Source: Anaerolineae bacterium (GTDB taxonomy: Bacteria > Chloroflexota > Anaerolineae > JAFGEY01). Taken from it: DNA of 9,039 bases. Location of the stretch: the NCBI GenBank assembly GCA_016929775.1, contig JAFGIE010000229.1:1-9039 (forward strand), given 5' to 3'. Each line of letters starts with the position of its first letter. Position 1 is the stretch's first letter. Below, piece after piece: positions 1 through 8,189 of the stretch. A program made the position numbers and the translations under genes. The notes beneath the pieces were generated by a model. The model was not told the DNA's origin and made no database searches. It worked only from the letters and a program-made list of their open reading frames with translations.

Positions 1-1038
1 GTGCGAAACCGCGGCAAGCAGGCCGCATCCGGCGAGGTGGGCGTCTTCTGGGATCGCTCGCGCATCGGATGGCCGTGCAAGGTGGGCGCGCCGAACGTGG
101 GCGTCATCCCCTTCGAGAACCTGCTCCCCGGCGAGGTGCGCATCGTGGCGCTGTCGTGGGTCCCGCAGGAGCCGGGCCGGCACGGGCTGCACACCGTGAT
201 CGACGCGACGGGCGATCCGGCCGATCGGAGCGCGCCTTGCTCTCCCCACCGTCCGCGCTGGGACAACAATGTCTCGTGGCGGAACGTCGTCGTCCACTTG
301 CGCTCGCCGCAGGGCGCGTGGAGCCAGTCCGCGATCGAAGAGCGGGTCGTGCTTGCCAACGTCTACGCCTGGCCGATAGAGATGGACCTGCTCGTGGAAC
401 GCATGACGTTCCCGACTACGGGGACTCTGACGATCCGCCTGGGGGAGGAGCTGTTCGACCGCTGGCAGAGCCACGAGGGACACTGGGCCGAGGGAGTGGT
501 CGTGGTGACGCCCACTCAAGAGATCCTGGTCACCGGCGCCGTCTCGGCTACGGTGGGCACGATCCCGATGCGATCGGGTGAGGAGGTCACGCTGACGCTC
601 ACGATCGATGCGCCCGAACAGGGCGCGTTCGAGATGGCGCTGCAGGAACGTGTCGACGGCTTGGTTGTGGGCGGCGTAGGCTACCAGTGGATCATCGCTG
701 ACCCCGTGCCGCCCCAGATCGCCGCTCACCTGCCTGCCAGGAGTGCGGGGGACGTGCCGCTCGATGCCCCTATCGTCATCACCTTCACCGAGCAGATCGC
801 GCCACCGACCTTCCAGCTGGCGTTGACACCCCACCTGGACGATTGGGATCTATCCTGGAACGAGGCTGGTACGGTGGCTACAGTGACACACACCGCATTC
901 GCGCCCGCGACCGAGTATCTCGTGACGATCGCCGCCTGCGATACCTCTGCGAACCCGATGGAGACGCCCTACAGCTGGTCCTTCACGACCCAGGAGGGCG
1001 GGATCGTCTACCTGCCGCTGGTCCTGCGGAGACACTGA
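1..1038 (+). CDS. Secreted Ig-like/CARDB-type protein, C-terminal part
   Basis: This frame is open from the first base to a TGA at 1036-1038 and is best read as the C-terminal 345 residues of a longer protein. The GTG at base 1 is probably internal, because a beta-sandwich domain is already under way by residue 13. Residues about 13-100 resemble CARDB-like domains of exported proteins: an Asp-Asn-Asn-x-x-Trp-Arg-Asn-Val segment (88-96) closes the domain. Residues about 115-232 form a second beta-rich region I cannot name. Residues about 236-331 look like a bacterial Ig-like Big_5 (SbsA-type) domain, with PxDAPIVITFTEQI and a closing YSWSFTTQ. The protein ends in IVYLPLVLRRH, a tail I associate with exported Chloroflexota proteins. 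A cell-surface or secreted structural/binding role is inferred. No enzymatic motif is visible and the signal peptide would lie outside the window. Confidence 0.7.
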   Translation: MRNRGKQAASGEVGVFWDRSRIGWPCKVGAPNVGVIPFENLLPGEVRIVALSWVPQEPGRHGLHTVIDATGDPADRSAPCSPHRPRWDNNVSWRNVVVHLRSPQGAWSQSAIEERVVLANVYAWPIEMDLLVERMTFPTTGTLTIRLGEELFDRWQSHEGHWAEGVVVVTPTQEILVTGAVSATVGTIPMRSGEEVTLTLTIDAPEQGAFEMALQERVDGLVVGGVGYQWIIADPVPPQIAAHLPARSAGDVPLDAPIVITFTEQIAPPTFQLALTPHLDDWDLSWNEAGTVATVTHTAFAPATEYLVTIAACDTSANPMETPYSWSFTTQEGGIVYLPLVLRRH

Positions 1039-1095
1039 TCGGCGAGAGAAAACCCACAGCTCGCGGAGCACCGCGATCGCGAGCGTGTCGCAAGC

Positions 1096-1122
1096 GGCGC
1101 CTCACCCACCCGGGCGAGGGCC
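1096..1122 (-). terminator. Possible hairpin terminator after glpK
   Basis: Between the converging ends of the Ig-like protein gene and glpK there are only 87 bases. An imperfect stem (GGC, CCTC, CCC on one side; GGG, GAGG, GCC on the other, with one bulge and one A-C mismatch) lies 3 nt past the glpK stop. A second, 7-bp stem GCTCGCG/CGCGAGC is at 1059-1065 and 1078-1084. Neither has a U-run, so termination is a weak inference. Confidence 0.25.
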
Positions 1123-1125
1123 TCT

Positions 1126-2640
<1,515 letters not shown>

Positions 2641-2669
2641 GTTACCCTCCCGTGAGATGAATGCGGCCC

Positions 2670-2698
2670 TTGGCACTGGCGCCCCGCCAGGCCATAAT
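2670..2698 (+). promoter_or_regulatory. Promoter of the P-loop kinase gene
   Basis: TTGGCA at 2670-2675 and CATAAT at 2693-2698 are separated by exactly 17 nt, close to a sigma-70/SigA consensus. The start of transcription would be near 2705, giving a leader of about 20 nt before the ATG at 2726. The spacer contains an inverted repeat (listed separately). Confidence 0.6.
2671..2694. repeat. Inverted repeat in the promoter spacer, candidate operator
   Basis: TGGC-A-CTGGCG-CCC-CGCCAG-GCCA forms a 10-bp stem with one bulged A and a 3-base centre. It fills the spacer of the plus-strand promoter and lies in the 85-bp divergent region shared with glpK. A regulator bound here could affect both genes. 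It could equally be a chance GC-rich dyad. Confidence 0.4.
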
Positions 2699-2725
2699 GG
2701 GACCAGACCGCACGAGGAGCAGCGT

Positions 2726-3325
2726 ATGGATGAACCCCACCTGATCGCCATCGCCGGTCCGCCCGCATCGGGCAAGAGCACCCTCGCCCGGCAGATCGCT
2801 GTGGCGCTGCATTGGCCCCTGATCTGCAAGGACACGATCAAGGAGGCCCTGTATGAAGCGCTGGGAACGGACGATCGCGCCTGGTCACAGCGCTTGGGCG
2901 CTGCTGCCATCCACGTCCTGTTCGCGCTGGCAGAAGAGATCCTGCGCACGGGCGCGTCGGTGATCGTCGAGAGCACGTTCAAGCACGAGCGCACCCCCTG
3001 CGAGCTCGCCGCCCTGGTCGAGGCCACTGGGGCACGGCTGACGGTGGTGTACTGCCACGCCGCGCCCGAGGTTCTGGCTCAGCGCTTCAACCGCCGCGCC
3101 CGTTCCGACCGCCATCCGGGACACCGCGACCCGGACACCGTGACATCCGAAGACGTGGCAGCGAGCTGGCTGTGGCGCCCCGACTATCCGGGCGTGACGA
3201 TCGAGGTCGACACGACCGATCTCGGCGCCGTCTGCCTGCCCTCTATCCTCGACGCGATCGGCCTGTGTCGCTCTGACGACAGCAAAGGTCCGCCCAGCGG
3301 TGGAGCCGAGGGACAAGTGCGCTAG
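2726..3325 (+). CDS. Small P-loop (AAA_33-type) kinase
   Basis: This is a 199-residue cytoplasmic P-loop NTPase of the kind annotated as AAA family ATPase or predicted kinase (AAA_33/zeta-like). Seen directly: a Walker [10 protein letters not shown] at residues 11-19 right after the first beta strand, a segment [15 protein letters not shown] with the Asp expected near the substrate site, [10 protein letters not shown] at the second strand, and an Arg-rich lid [16 protein letters not shown] that would close over ATP. These features fit a small-molecule phosphotransferase; the substrate is unknown. The ATG at 2726 is preferred to one at 2639 because GAGGAG (2714-2719) sits 6 nt before it and the upstream codons lie over the promoter. 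It diverges from glpK and its TAG stop overlaps the stop of the converging membrane-protein gene. Confidence 0.85.
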   Translation: MDEPHLIAIAGPPASGKSTLARQIAVALHWPLICKDTIKEALYEALGTDDRAWSQRLGAAAIHVLFALAEEILRTGASVIVESTFKHERTPCELAALVEATGARLTVVYCHAAPEVLAQRFNRRARSDRHPGHRDPDTVTSEDVAASWLWRPDYPGVTIEVDTTDLGAVCLPSILDAIGLCRSDDSKGPPSGGAEGQVR

Positions 3326-4068
3326 CGGCGGTAGCCCTCGACGATCACGGCATCGCGCGTCACCGCAGCGCGCTCGATGCAGTACTGGTCGTGCGGCGCC
3401 GTCGCCATGTACTGGTCGATCATCTGCTGCACGACCTGCGTGAACCCCGGCGTACCCCCCACCACGCGAATGGAGGCCCGGCAATCGGCTGCGTCGAGGG
3501 CCACGGACGCGCGCAATGGGAATCCGACCTGACAGGTGAACTGGACGGCGCCATCGACCAGGTCCAGCGAGGCAGAGCGGCAGGGCAGATTGGGCTGTGC
3601 GGCGAGCTGTGCGTCGAGTTCGTCTTGGCCAAACGCGCAGCGGAACGCTTGTCCGGGGGCGAGCGTGATCCCCACCAGATCGGCAACGCTGTCGCATACC
3701 ACGGGCGTCGGCGTGGCGCGGGGCGTCCGTGTCGGCGTGGCGCGGGGCGCCGGCGTCGCAGTCGCCGCGAGCGTCGGCGCAGCGCGCGTGGGCGTGGACG
3801 GTGGCAGACGGGTGGGCGTCGCCGTCTCTGTCGGGGCAGGGAACGTGGTCGGCGTCGCGGTGGAGGTAGCGGTCGCGATGCGAACCGCGCGCTGAGTCGC
3901 CGACGCCCCCGGCGACGCATCGCGGTCCAGGCGCGCCCACAACACCCACGCCGCGCCGCCCCCCAGGACGCCCAGGATGCAGCAAGCCAGGATCGCGACT
4001 GCGATCACGACGATCACTTCCCACGACGGGCGGCTATGCGCGCCGCCCTCACCACCTTGGTCCGCCAC
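3322..4068 (-). CDS. Membrane-anchored protein with Thr-Pro linker and six-Cys outer domain
   Basis: I do not recognise a named family. The 248 residues fall into a short hydrophilic N-terminus, one transmembrane helix (about 17-45, rich in Val, Ile, Gly, Ala), a low-complexity Ala-Thr-Pro linker (about 66-123) and a compact C-terminal domain (124-248) with cysteines at 125, 144, 163, 179, 196 and 230, enough for three disulfides. The likely topology is N-in with the C-terminal domain outside; short CDSVADLVG and VEGYRR segments bound it. The outer part resembles DUF4333-like secreted domains only in general style. Start: GTG at 4068, with GGAGG (minus strand, 4079-4075) 6 nt upstream. It begins 19 bp after the uridine-kinase-like gene on the same strand, so co-transcription is likely. 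Confidence 0.8.
   Translation of the reverse strand: MADQGGEGGAHSRPSWEVIVVIAVAILACCILGVLGGGAAWVLWARLDRDASPGASATQRAVRIATATSTATPTTFPAPTETATPTRLPPSTPTRAAPTLAATATPAPRATPTRTPRATPTPVVCDSVADLVGITLAPGQAFRCAFGQDELDAQLAAQPNLPCRSASLDLVDGAVQFTCQVGFPLRASVALDAADCRASIRVVGGTPGFTQVVQQMIDQYMATAPHDQYCIERAAVTRDAVIVEGYRR
3707..3749 (-). repeat. Two 19-bp direct repeats, 24-bp period, in the Thr-Pro linker
   Basis: GTCGGCGTGGCGCGGGGCG occurs exactly at 3707-3725 and again at 3731-3749. The 24-bp period is eight codons and encodes repeated Arg-Ala-Thr-Pro-Thr units in the extracellular linker of the membrane protein. Such in-frame repeats can change linker length by slippage. Confidence 0.8.
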
Positions 4069-4087
4069 GGTCTACCTCCAGCCTGTG

Positions 4088-5818
4088 CTAGACTTGGCCC
4101 AGGGATATCTTGAGATCGCGCAGGATCGAGCCGCCGATGAACTCGCGCAGGAGCGAGTTGTCGGGCACCAGGTCTGGCGTGCAGGGCGAGATCCATTGCA
4201 GGAAACTAAGCAGCCGCTTGCTCTCCACGTAAGCCAGCGTGCCGGGCTGTGTGTGACGCAGGTAGGGCTCGACCAGGGGCTTGATCACCGCCAGTTCGTA
4301 CGCGAGCGCCGAGTTGATCATCGCGTCGGCGTTCTCTTGGTAGGGAAAGATCCAGCGTACCTCGCCCCGGTGCACGCTTTCCCAGCGGTCGATCGTCTGC
4401 GCCGCAGAGTAGCCGCGGTACTGCGCGTCGCGGAGGATGCGCCGCAGCAACCGCGAATCGGTGGTCGACACGCGGTTGTGGCAGTCGATGTTGAGCTGGG
4501 TCAGGGCCGAGATGTAGATCCGGTAGATGCGCTGCGGCGGGATGTCGCGCACGAGGTCGGGGTTCATGCCGTGGATGCCCTCGGCAATGATCACGTGCTG
4601 GGGTCCGATGCGCAGCGTCTCCCCCTCCTGGCGCGTGCCAGAGCGAAAGTCATAGCTCGGGAGCCGGACCTCTCGGCCCGCCATCAGGTCGAGCAGGTTC
4701 GCGTTCAGCAGCTCCAGGTCCAGGGCGCCCAGGTGCTCAAAGTCAAGTTCCCCGTTCTCGTCGCGCGGCGTATGGTCCCGGTCGACGAAATAGTTGTCCA
4801 TCTCGAGCGGCGCGGGCTGCAAGCCCCGGACCATGAGCTGGATCGCCAGGCGCCTCGAGAACGTCGTCTTGCCCGAACAGGATGGCCCCGCGACGAGCAC
4901 CAACCGCACCTCGTCCCGGCGCGCCGCGATCCGGGCGGCGATCTCGACCACCTGCTGCTCGTGCAGCGCCTCCGAGACCAGGATCACCTCCCGGATCCGC
5001 CCGGAAGCGACCGCATCGTTGAGCGCGCTGACGTCGGCGATGTGCAGCTTGTGCAGCCACTCTCCGTACTGCTGGAACACCAGGTCGAGCTTGGGCGACT
5101 CGCGCGTGGAGGGCAGCTCTACCGGCGCGCCGCGGCGCGGGGCGCGCAGGACAAAGCCGAGAGGATGCGGCACCAGGTCAAAGTAGGGAAGGTACCGCGT
5201 CGAGGGGACCATGTACCCGTAGAAATAGTTGTCCACGCCGCACAGCGAATAGAGCACCAGGTAGTCCCGATCGCGATAGTCGAGCAGGCGGACCTTGTCC
5301 TCGTAGCCGTCGGCGCCAAAGATCGCCTTCGCCTCCGCGAGGGGCACCCGTCTCTTGACAATCGCCTGGTCCTGGTCTACAATCTCTTGCATGTGCGCCT
5401 GGATGCGCACGAGCTCCTGCGGCGTGAACGGAGGACGTCCCTGTACCTCGCACAGCAGCCCGGTCATCGTCACCGCATGCTCGATCCGGATCCGCGCTTC
5501 AGGGTATAGCTCGTGCACCGCAGCCAACATCAACAGCGTGAGCGATCGCTGGTAGATCCGTTTCCCGTCGCTGGTTGCGTTGGACAACAGCCGCACGTCG
5601 ACGTCCTTGCGCACAGGATAGGTCAGCTCGCGCAGCTCGCCGTCGACCAGTGCGGCGACGACCGGCGCTGCGTCCGCTTCCCAGATCGCCGTCACGAACG
5701 CCTCGAGCGGCGCATGGACTGGCCCTTCGAGGATCCGCCCGTCATCGAGGCGGACCTGGACCGTATCTCGCGGCGCCGCGAGGCGGATGTGCGGCGCAAG
5801 CGGTATGTGGCTCGTCAT
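4088..5818 (-). CDS. TGS/SAD-containing uridine kinase-like protein
   Basis: This 576-residue cytoplasmic protein fuses RNA-binding-type domains to a nucleoside kinase. An N-terminal TGS-like domain (about 17-78, including VQVRLDDGRILEG) is followed by a threonyl-tRNA-synthetase second additional domain-like region (about 80-225, with AAVHELYPEARIRIEH). A uridine-kinase/phosphoribulokinase P-loop domain runs from about 300 to 525: Walker A GPSCSGKTT (311-319), EMDNYFVDRDHTP (339-351) for the nucleoside side, and VIIAEGIHGMN (409-419). The same architecture is known from Thermotoga and other deep-branching bacteria and is annotated as uridine kinase or nucleoside kinase. The synthetase catalytic core is absent, so it is not ThrRS. 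The start ATG at 5818 has AGGAG (5834-5830) 11 nt upstream. It is divergent from recA and probably the first gene of an operon with the membrane protein. Confidence 0.9.
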   Translation of the reverse strand: MTSHIPLAPHIRLAAPRDTVQVRLDDGRILEGPVHAPLEAFVTAIWEADAAPVVAALVDGELRELTYPVRKDVDVRLLSNATSDGKRIYQRSLTLLMLAAVHELYPEARIRIEHAVTMTGLLCEVQGRPPFTPQELVRIQAHMQEIVDQDQAIVKRRVPLAEAKAIFGADGYEDKVRLLDYRDRDYLVLYSLCGVDNYFYGYMVPSTRYLPYFDLVPHPLGFVLRAPRRGAPVELPSTRESPKLDLVFQQYGEWLHKLHIADVSALNDAVASGRIREVILVSEALHEQQVVEIAARIAARRDEVRLVLVAGPSCSGKTTFSRRLAIQLMVRGLQPAPLEMDNYFVDRDHTPRDENGELDFEHLGALDLELLNANLLDLMAGREVRLPSYDFRSGTRQEGETLRIGPQHVIIAEGIHGMNPDLVRDIPPQRIYRIYISALTQLNIDCHNRVSTTDSRLLRRILRDAQYRGYSAAQTIDRWESVHRGEVRWIFPYQENADAMINSALAYELAVIKPLVEPYLRHTQPGTLAYVESKRLLSFLQWISPCTPDLVPDNSLLREFIGGSILRDLKISLGQV

Positions 5819-5840
5819 GTCGAGGATATCTCCTGTCTAG

Positions 5841-5859
5841 CCGCCCGCGCGGCGGGCGG
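5841..5859 (-). repeat. Perfect GC hairpin in the uridine-kinase leader
   Basis: CCGCCCGC (5841-5848) pairs perfectly with GCGGGCGG (5852-5859) around a 3-base loop. It lies between the predicted transcription start (near 5865) and the ribosome binding site (5834-5830), so the transcript would begin with a stable 8-bp stem just ahead of the site. This might stabilise the message or modulate translation; no attenuator partner stem is evident. Confidence 0.6.
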
Positions 5860-5871
5860 AAAGCAGGAGCG

Positions 5872-5899
5872 ATTATACCACAGACTGGCGATCTGGCAA
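5872..5899 (-). promoter_or_regulatory. Promoter of the uridine-kinase-like gene
   Basis: On the minus strand TTGCCA (5899-5894) and a perfect TATAAT (5877-5872) are spaced by 16 nt, with an extended -10 TGG immediately before the TATAAT. This is a strong housekeeping-type promoter. Its -35 box touches the -35 box of the recA promoter, so both polymerases cannot easily bind at once. Confidence 0.75.
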
Positions 5900-5928
5900 T
5901 TGACAAGCTAGAACATTTGTGCTATCAT
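5900..5928 (+). promoter_or_regulatory. recA promoter
   Basis: A consensus TTGACA (5900-5905) and TATCAT (5923-5928) are separated by 17 nt. Transcription would start near 5935, about 30 nt before the recA ATG. The ATG at 5927 therefore lies in the -10 box and cannot be the recA start. Confidence 0.8.
5909..5924. promoter_or_regulatory. Candidate LexA (SOS) operator in the recA promoter
   Basis: TAGAACATTTGTGCTA is a near-perfect inverted repeat: TAGAAC and its partner GTGCTA differ from symmetry at one position, with a 4-base centre. The GAAC-N4-GTnC core resembles the Gram-positive LexA/Cheo-box type (GAAC-N4-GTTC). It fills the spacer and enters the -10 box, the expected place for repression. 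A half-site CTAGAAC recurs at 5945-5951. LexA binding is inferred, not shown. Confidence 0.55.
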
Positions 5929-5965
5929 GGAACCATCGAGCACACTAGAACGGAGGGGACCCCCG

Positions 5966-7027
5966 ATGGCGAACAAGGGACGAGAACAAGCACTCGGCAC
6001 CACGCTGGACGCGATCCAGAAACGCTTTGGCGAGGGCGCGATCATGAAGCTGGGCACGGCGACGCACCTCAACGTGCAGGTCATTCCGACCGGCTCTCTC
6101 TCGCTCGACATGGCGCTCGGCGTGGGCGGCGTGCCCCGCGGGCGGATCACCGAGATCTATGGACCAGAGGGCTCGGGCAAGACCACGGTCTGCCAGCACA
6201 TCATCGCCGAGGCACAGCGCCTCGGCGGCACGGCGGCGATCATTGACGTGGAGCACGCGCTCGATCCGATGTACGCCGGGCTGTGCGGCGTGAACGTGGA
6301 CGAGCTGTACATCTCGCAGCCAGACACAGGGGAGGAGGCGCTCGAGATCGCGGAAGCGCTGATCCGCTCCGGCGCGCTGGACGTGCTGGTGATCGACTCG
6401 GTGGCGGCGTTGGTGCCGCGCGCCGAGATCGAGGGCGACATGGGCGACAGCCACCCGGGCCTCCAGGCGCGGCTCATGAGCCAGGCCCTGCGCAAGCTGA
6501 GCGGCGCGATCAAGCAGAGCAATACCGCCGTGGTCTTTACGAACCAGCTCCGGCAAAAGATCGGCGTCATGTTCGGGAACCCGGAGACGACCTCGGGCGG
6601 GCTCGCGCTCCGCTTCTACGCCTCGGTGCGCCTCGACATCCGCCGCATCCAGGCGATCAAGCAGTCGGGCGAGGTGGTCGGCAACCGGACGCGCGTCCGC
6701 GTCAAAAAGAACAAGGTCGCGCCGCCCTTCCGGGTCGCCGAGTTTGACATCATGTACAACGAAGGCATCTCGCGCGCGGGGGACGTGCTCGACTATGCGG
6801 TCGAGATGGACGTGATCGAGAAACGTGGCTCCTTCTACTCGTACAAGGACGAGCGCCTGGCGCAAGGACGCGAGAACGCCAAGGAAGCGCTGCGCGCGAA
6901 CCCGGAACTGCTGCACGAGATCGAGAACATGGTCCGCCAGGCGAACCGCCTGCCCACCATCGCTGCGCCCGACACGGACGACGAGGCGTACGACGACGCA
7001 GAGCACGACGAGGGCGGCGATGAGTAG
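5966..7027 (+). CDS. recA: Recombinase RecA
   Basis: RecA polymerises on single-stranded DNA, drives homologous strand exchange and, when active, stimulates LexA self-cleavage in the SOS response. The 353-residue product is of normal length. Visible are the N-terminal polymerisation helix (about 5-30), Walker [10 protein letters not shown] at 66-74, the Walker B strand [18 protein letters not shown] with the [19 protein letters not shown] loop 1 region, [19 protein letters not shown] (switch and loop 2), and [12 protein letters not shown]. The C-terminal tail is very acidic, as in E. coli RecA. The ATG at 5966 has GGAGG (5952-5956) 9 nt upstream and gives the conserved start. No intein or frameshift is present. 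The last 8 bases overlap the next gene. Confidence 0.98.
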   Translation: MANKGREQALGTTLDAIQKRFGEGAIMKLGTATHLNVQVIPTGSLSLDMALGVGGVPRGRITEIYGPEGSGKTTVCQHIIAEAQRLGGTAAIIDVEHALDPMYAGLCGVNVDELYISQPDTGEEALEIAEALIRSGALDVLVIDSVAALVPRAEIEGDMGDSHPGLQARLMSQALRKLSGAIKQSNTAVVFTNQLRQKIGVMFGNPETTSGGLALRFYASVRLDIRRIQAIKQSGEVVGNRTRVRVKKNKVAPPFRVAEFDIMYNEGISRAGDVLDYAVEMDVIEKRGSFYSYKDERLAQGRENAKEALRANPELLHEIENMVRQANRLPTIAAPDTDDEAYDDAEHDEGGDE

Positions 7028-7499
7028 TGAGCCCTCCCGACGCGAGACCGGGGCGACGGTCTTTGTCGGCGGCATCATGCAGGGCTCCATACAAGAGATG
7101 GCGGTACACGACCAGACGTACCGCGCGCGGATCGCCGCGGTCGTGCGCCGCCATCACCCCGAGGTCGAGGTCGTCGACCCGGCGCAGCTTCATCCGGACA
7201 GCGTGAGCTATCACAGAGAGCAGGCGGTACAGACGTTTCTCGACTCGCTCGACCGCGCCGCGGCTTCCGATGCCCTGATCGCCTACCTGCCGGAGGCGAG
7301 TATGGGCACCGCACTCGAGATCTGGCGCGCCTACGCCGCGGGCAAGCCCGTGTTCGTGATCTCGCCCATGTCCCAGAACTGGATGCTGTGGGCGACGGCG
7401 ACGCGCATCTTTGCGGACCTGGATGCATTCTCGGCTTTCGTCGCCGCTGGCGGGTTGGCGCCCCATCTCGGACTCAAGTCCGCCCCAGGCGCCACGTAG
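7020..7499 (+). CDS. Nucleoside 2-deoxyribosyltransferase-like protein
   Basis: This 159-residue cytoplasmic protein has the Rossmann-like pattern of the nucleoside 2-deoxyribosyltransferase superfamily (NDT, DUF4406 and relatives). A first strand TVFVGGIM (13-20) is followed by a helix and VEVVDP (49-54). Then comes [24 protein letters not shown] (82-105), in which Asp84 would bind the sugar and Glu100 would be the nucleophile, and next [10 protein letters not shown] (107-116). Family members exchange or hydrolyse the base of deoxynucleosides; substrate and reaction here are unknown, and a nucleotide-hydrolase or sensor role is possible. The ATG at 7020 lies inside the recA end (ATGAGTAG contains the recA stop) and has GAGGG (7010-7014) 5 nt upstream. 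This suggests coupled translation and shared control with recA. Confidence 0.65.
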   Translation: MSSEPSRRETGATVFVGGIMQGSIQEMAVHDQTYRARIAAVVRRHHPEVEVVDPAQLHPDSVSYHREQAVQTFLDSLDRAAASDALIAYLPEASMGTALEIWRAYAAGKPVFVISPMSQNWMLWATATRIFADLDAFSAFVAAGGLAPHLGLKSAPGAT

Positions 7500-7566
7500 C
7501 GGGGCACCGCCGCACAACGAGCTCACACCCGCGATCCGGTCGCGCCCCGGCACCGCCAGAACACGC

Positions 7567-7597
7567 CTCCCTCTACCTGCTGGTTCGCAGTAGGGAG
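7567..7597 (+). terminator. Imperfect hairpin after the recA operon
   Basis: CTCCCT at 7567-7572 pairs with AGGGAG at 7592-7597, and inner CTGC/GCAG extends the stem around TGGTTC. It lies 68 nt past the stop of the deoxyribosyltransferase-like gene. No U-run follows, so a terminator role is uncertain. The rest of 7500-7751 holds a GGGC-TGTT-GCCC stem at 7667-7678 and no convincing gene. Confidence 0.3.
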
Positions 7598-7715
7598 AAT
7601 CGCTTGTGCCCCGCGACGCGCCCCGGGAAGAGGACGATCAAACCTCTGCCCCCGGCTTGGAGCGATGGGCTGTTGCCCGTGCCCTGGGCGGCGGCGCGTG
7701 CAGGGATGATCCCCG

Positions 7716-7721
7716 TATACT
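7716..7721 (+). promoter_or_regulatory. Probable -10 box of the DUF3795-type gene
   Basis: TATACT, one base from consensus, lies 30 nt before the ATG at 7752. No acceptable -35 box is seen 16-18 nt upstream, so the promoter may need an activator or the call may be wrong. Confidence 0.4.
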
Positions 7722-7751
7722 CCGCGCAGGCGCGCGAAAGGACACACCCCG

Positions 7752-8135
7752 ATGGAGACGATCGAGATGATGGGCGCGTGTGGCTATGACTGCGGGGCAT
7801 GCGAGATCCGTCGCCTGCCAATCGATCCGACGGGTGCCGATGGCGCCCTCGCGTGGTACCGCCAGATGGGTTGGCTCGCTGAAGGAGAGGGCGCCGCAGA
7901 GGCGAGCGCCAAGAACATGTACTGCTGCGGCTGCTTTGGGGACCGAGAGCACCACTGGTCAGCCGATTGCGCGATCCTGCTCTGCTGCGTCGAGCGGGGA
8001 CTGGCGCACTGCGCCGAGTGCGCCGAGTTCCCGTGCGAGCACGTTCGCGCCTTCGAGCAAGACGGTCAGGGGCACCACCGCGAAGCCGTGGCTCGCCTGC
8101 GCCGCATTGCCGCAGCCGGACGCGGGCGAGCGTAG
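7752..8135 (+). CDS. Cysteine-rich DUF3795-type protein
   Basis: The product is 127 residues with twelve cysteines (10, 14, 17, 58, 59, 61, 73, 78, 79, 87, 90, 95). The opening GACGYDCGACEIRR (Cys-x3-Cys-x2-Cys) and the later HCAECAEFPCEHV match the DUF3795 pattern as I know it. Such spacings suggest bound zinc or an iron-sulphur cluster; the biochemical role is unknown, and the family is mostly seen as small stand-alone cytoplasmic proteins. The start at 7752 has AAGGA (7738-7742) 9 nt upstream; ATGs at codons 6 and 7 would also keep the cysteine core. It is 252 bp beyond the recA operon and has its own likely promoter. An uncharacterised metal-binding protein is the safest call. Confidence 0.75.
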   Translation: METIEMMGACGYDCGACEIRRLPIDPTGADGALAWYRQMGWLAEGEGAAEASAKNMYCCGCFGDREHHWSADCAILLCCVERGLAHCAECAEFPCEHVRAFEQDGQGHHREAVARLRRIAAAGRGRA

Positions 8136-8189
8136 GGCACGTACGCCACCATCTGCCGGAATATGTCACCGTCCGTCACGTGGGCGCGG

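Noticed and set aside
2641..3027. 129-residue N-terminal extension of glycerol kinase
   Set aside because: The frame stays open, but it lies over the P-loop kinase gene and its promoter, and GlpK starts properly at 2640 with a good ribosome site.
2885..4024. 379-codon minus-strand open frame
   Set aside because: It crosses the membrane-protein gene in another frame and the P-loop kinase on the other strand, with no recognisable domain.
3977..5509. 510-codon plus-strand open frame
   Set aside because: It is antisense to the uridine-kinase-like gene; high GC content keeps such frames open, and the translation is Arg/Gln/His/Val-rich with no domain.
5927..5965. Upstream ATG of recA giving 13 extra residues
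   Set aside because: That ATG is in the -10 box, before the predicted transcription start, and has no ribosome site.
5945..7090. 381-codon minus-strand open frame
   Set aside because: It is antisense to recA with a composition typical of a reverse-strand shadow.
7581..7590. GGTTCG resembling a tRNA T-arm
   Set aside because: The surrounding bases cannot form acceptor, D and anticodon stems.
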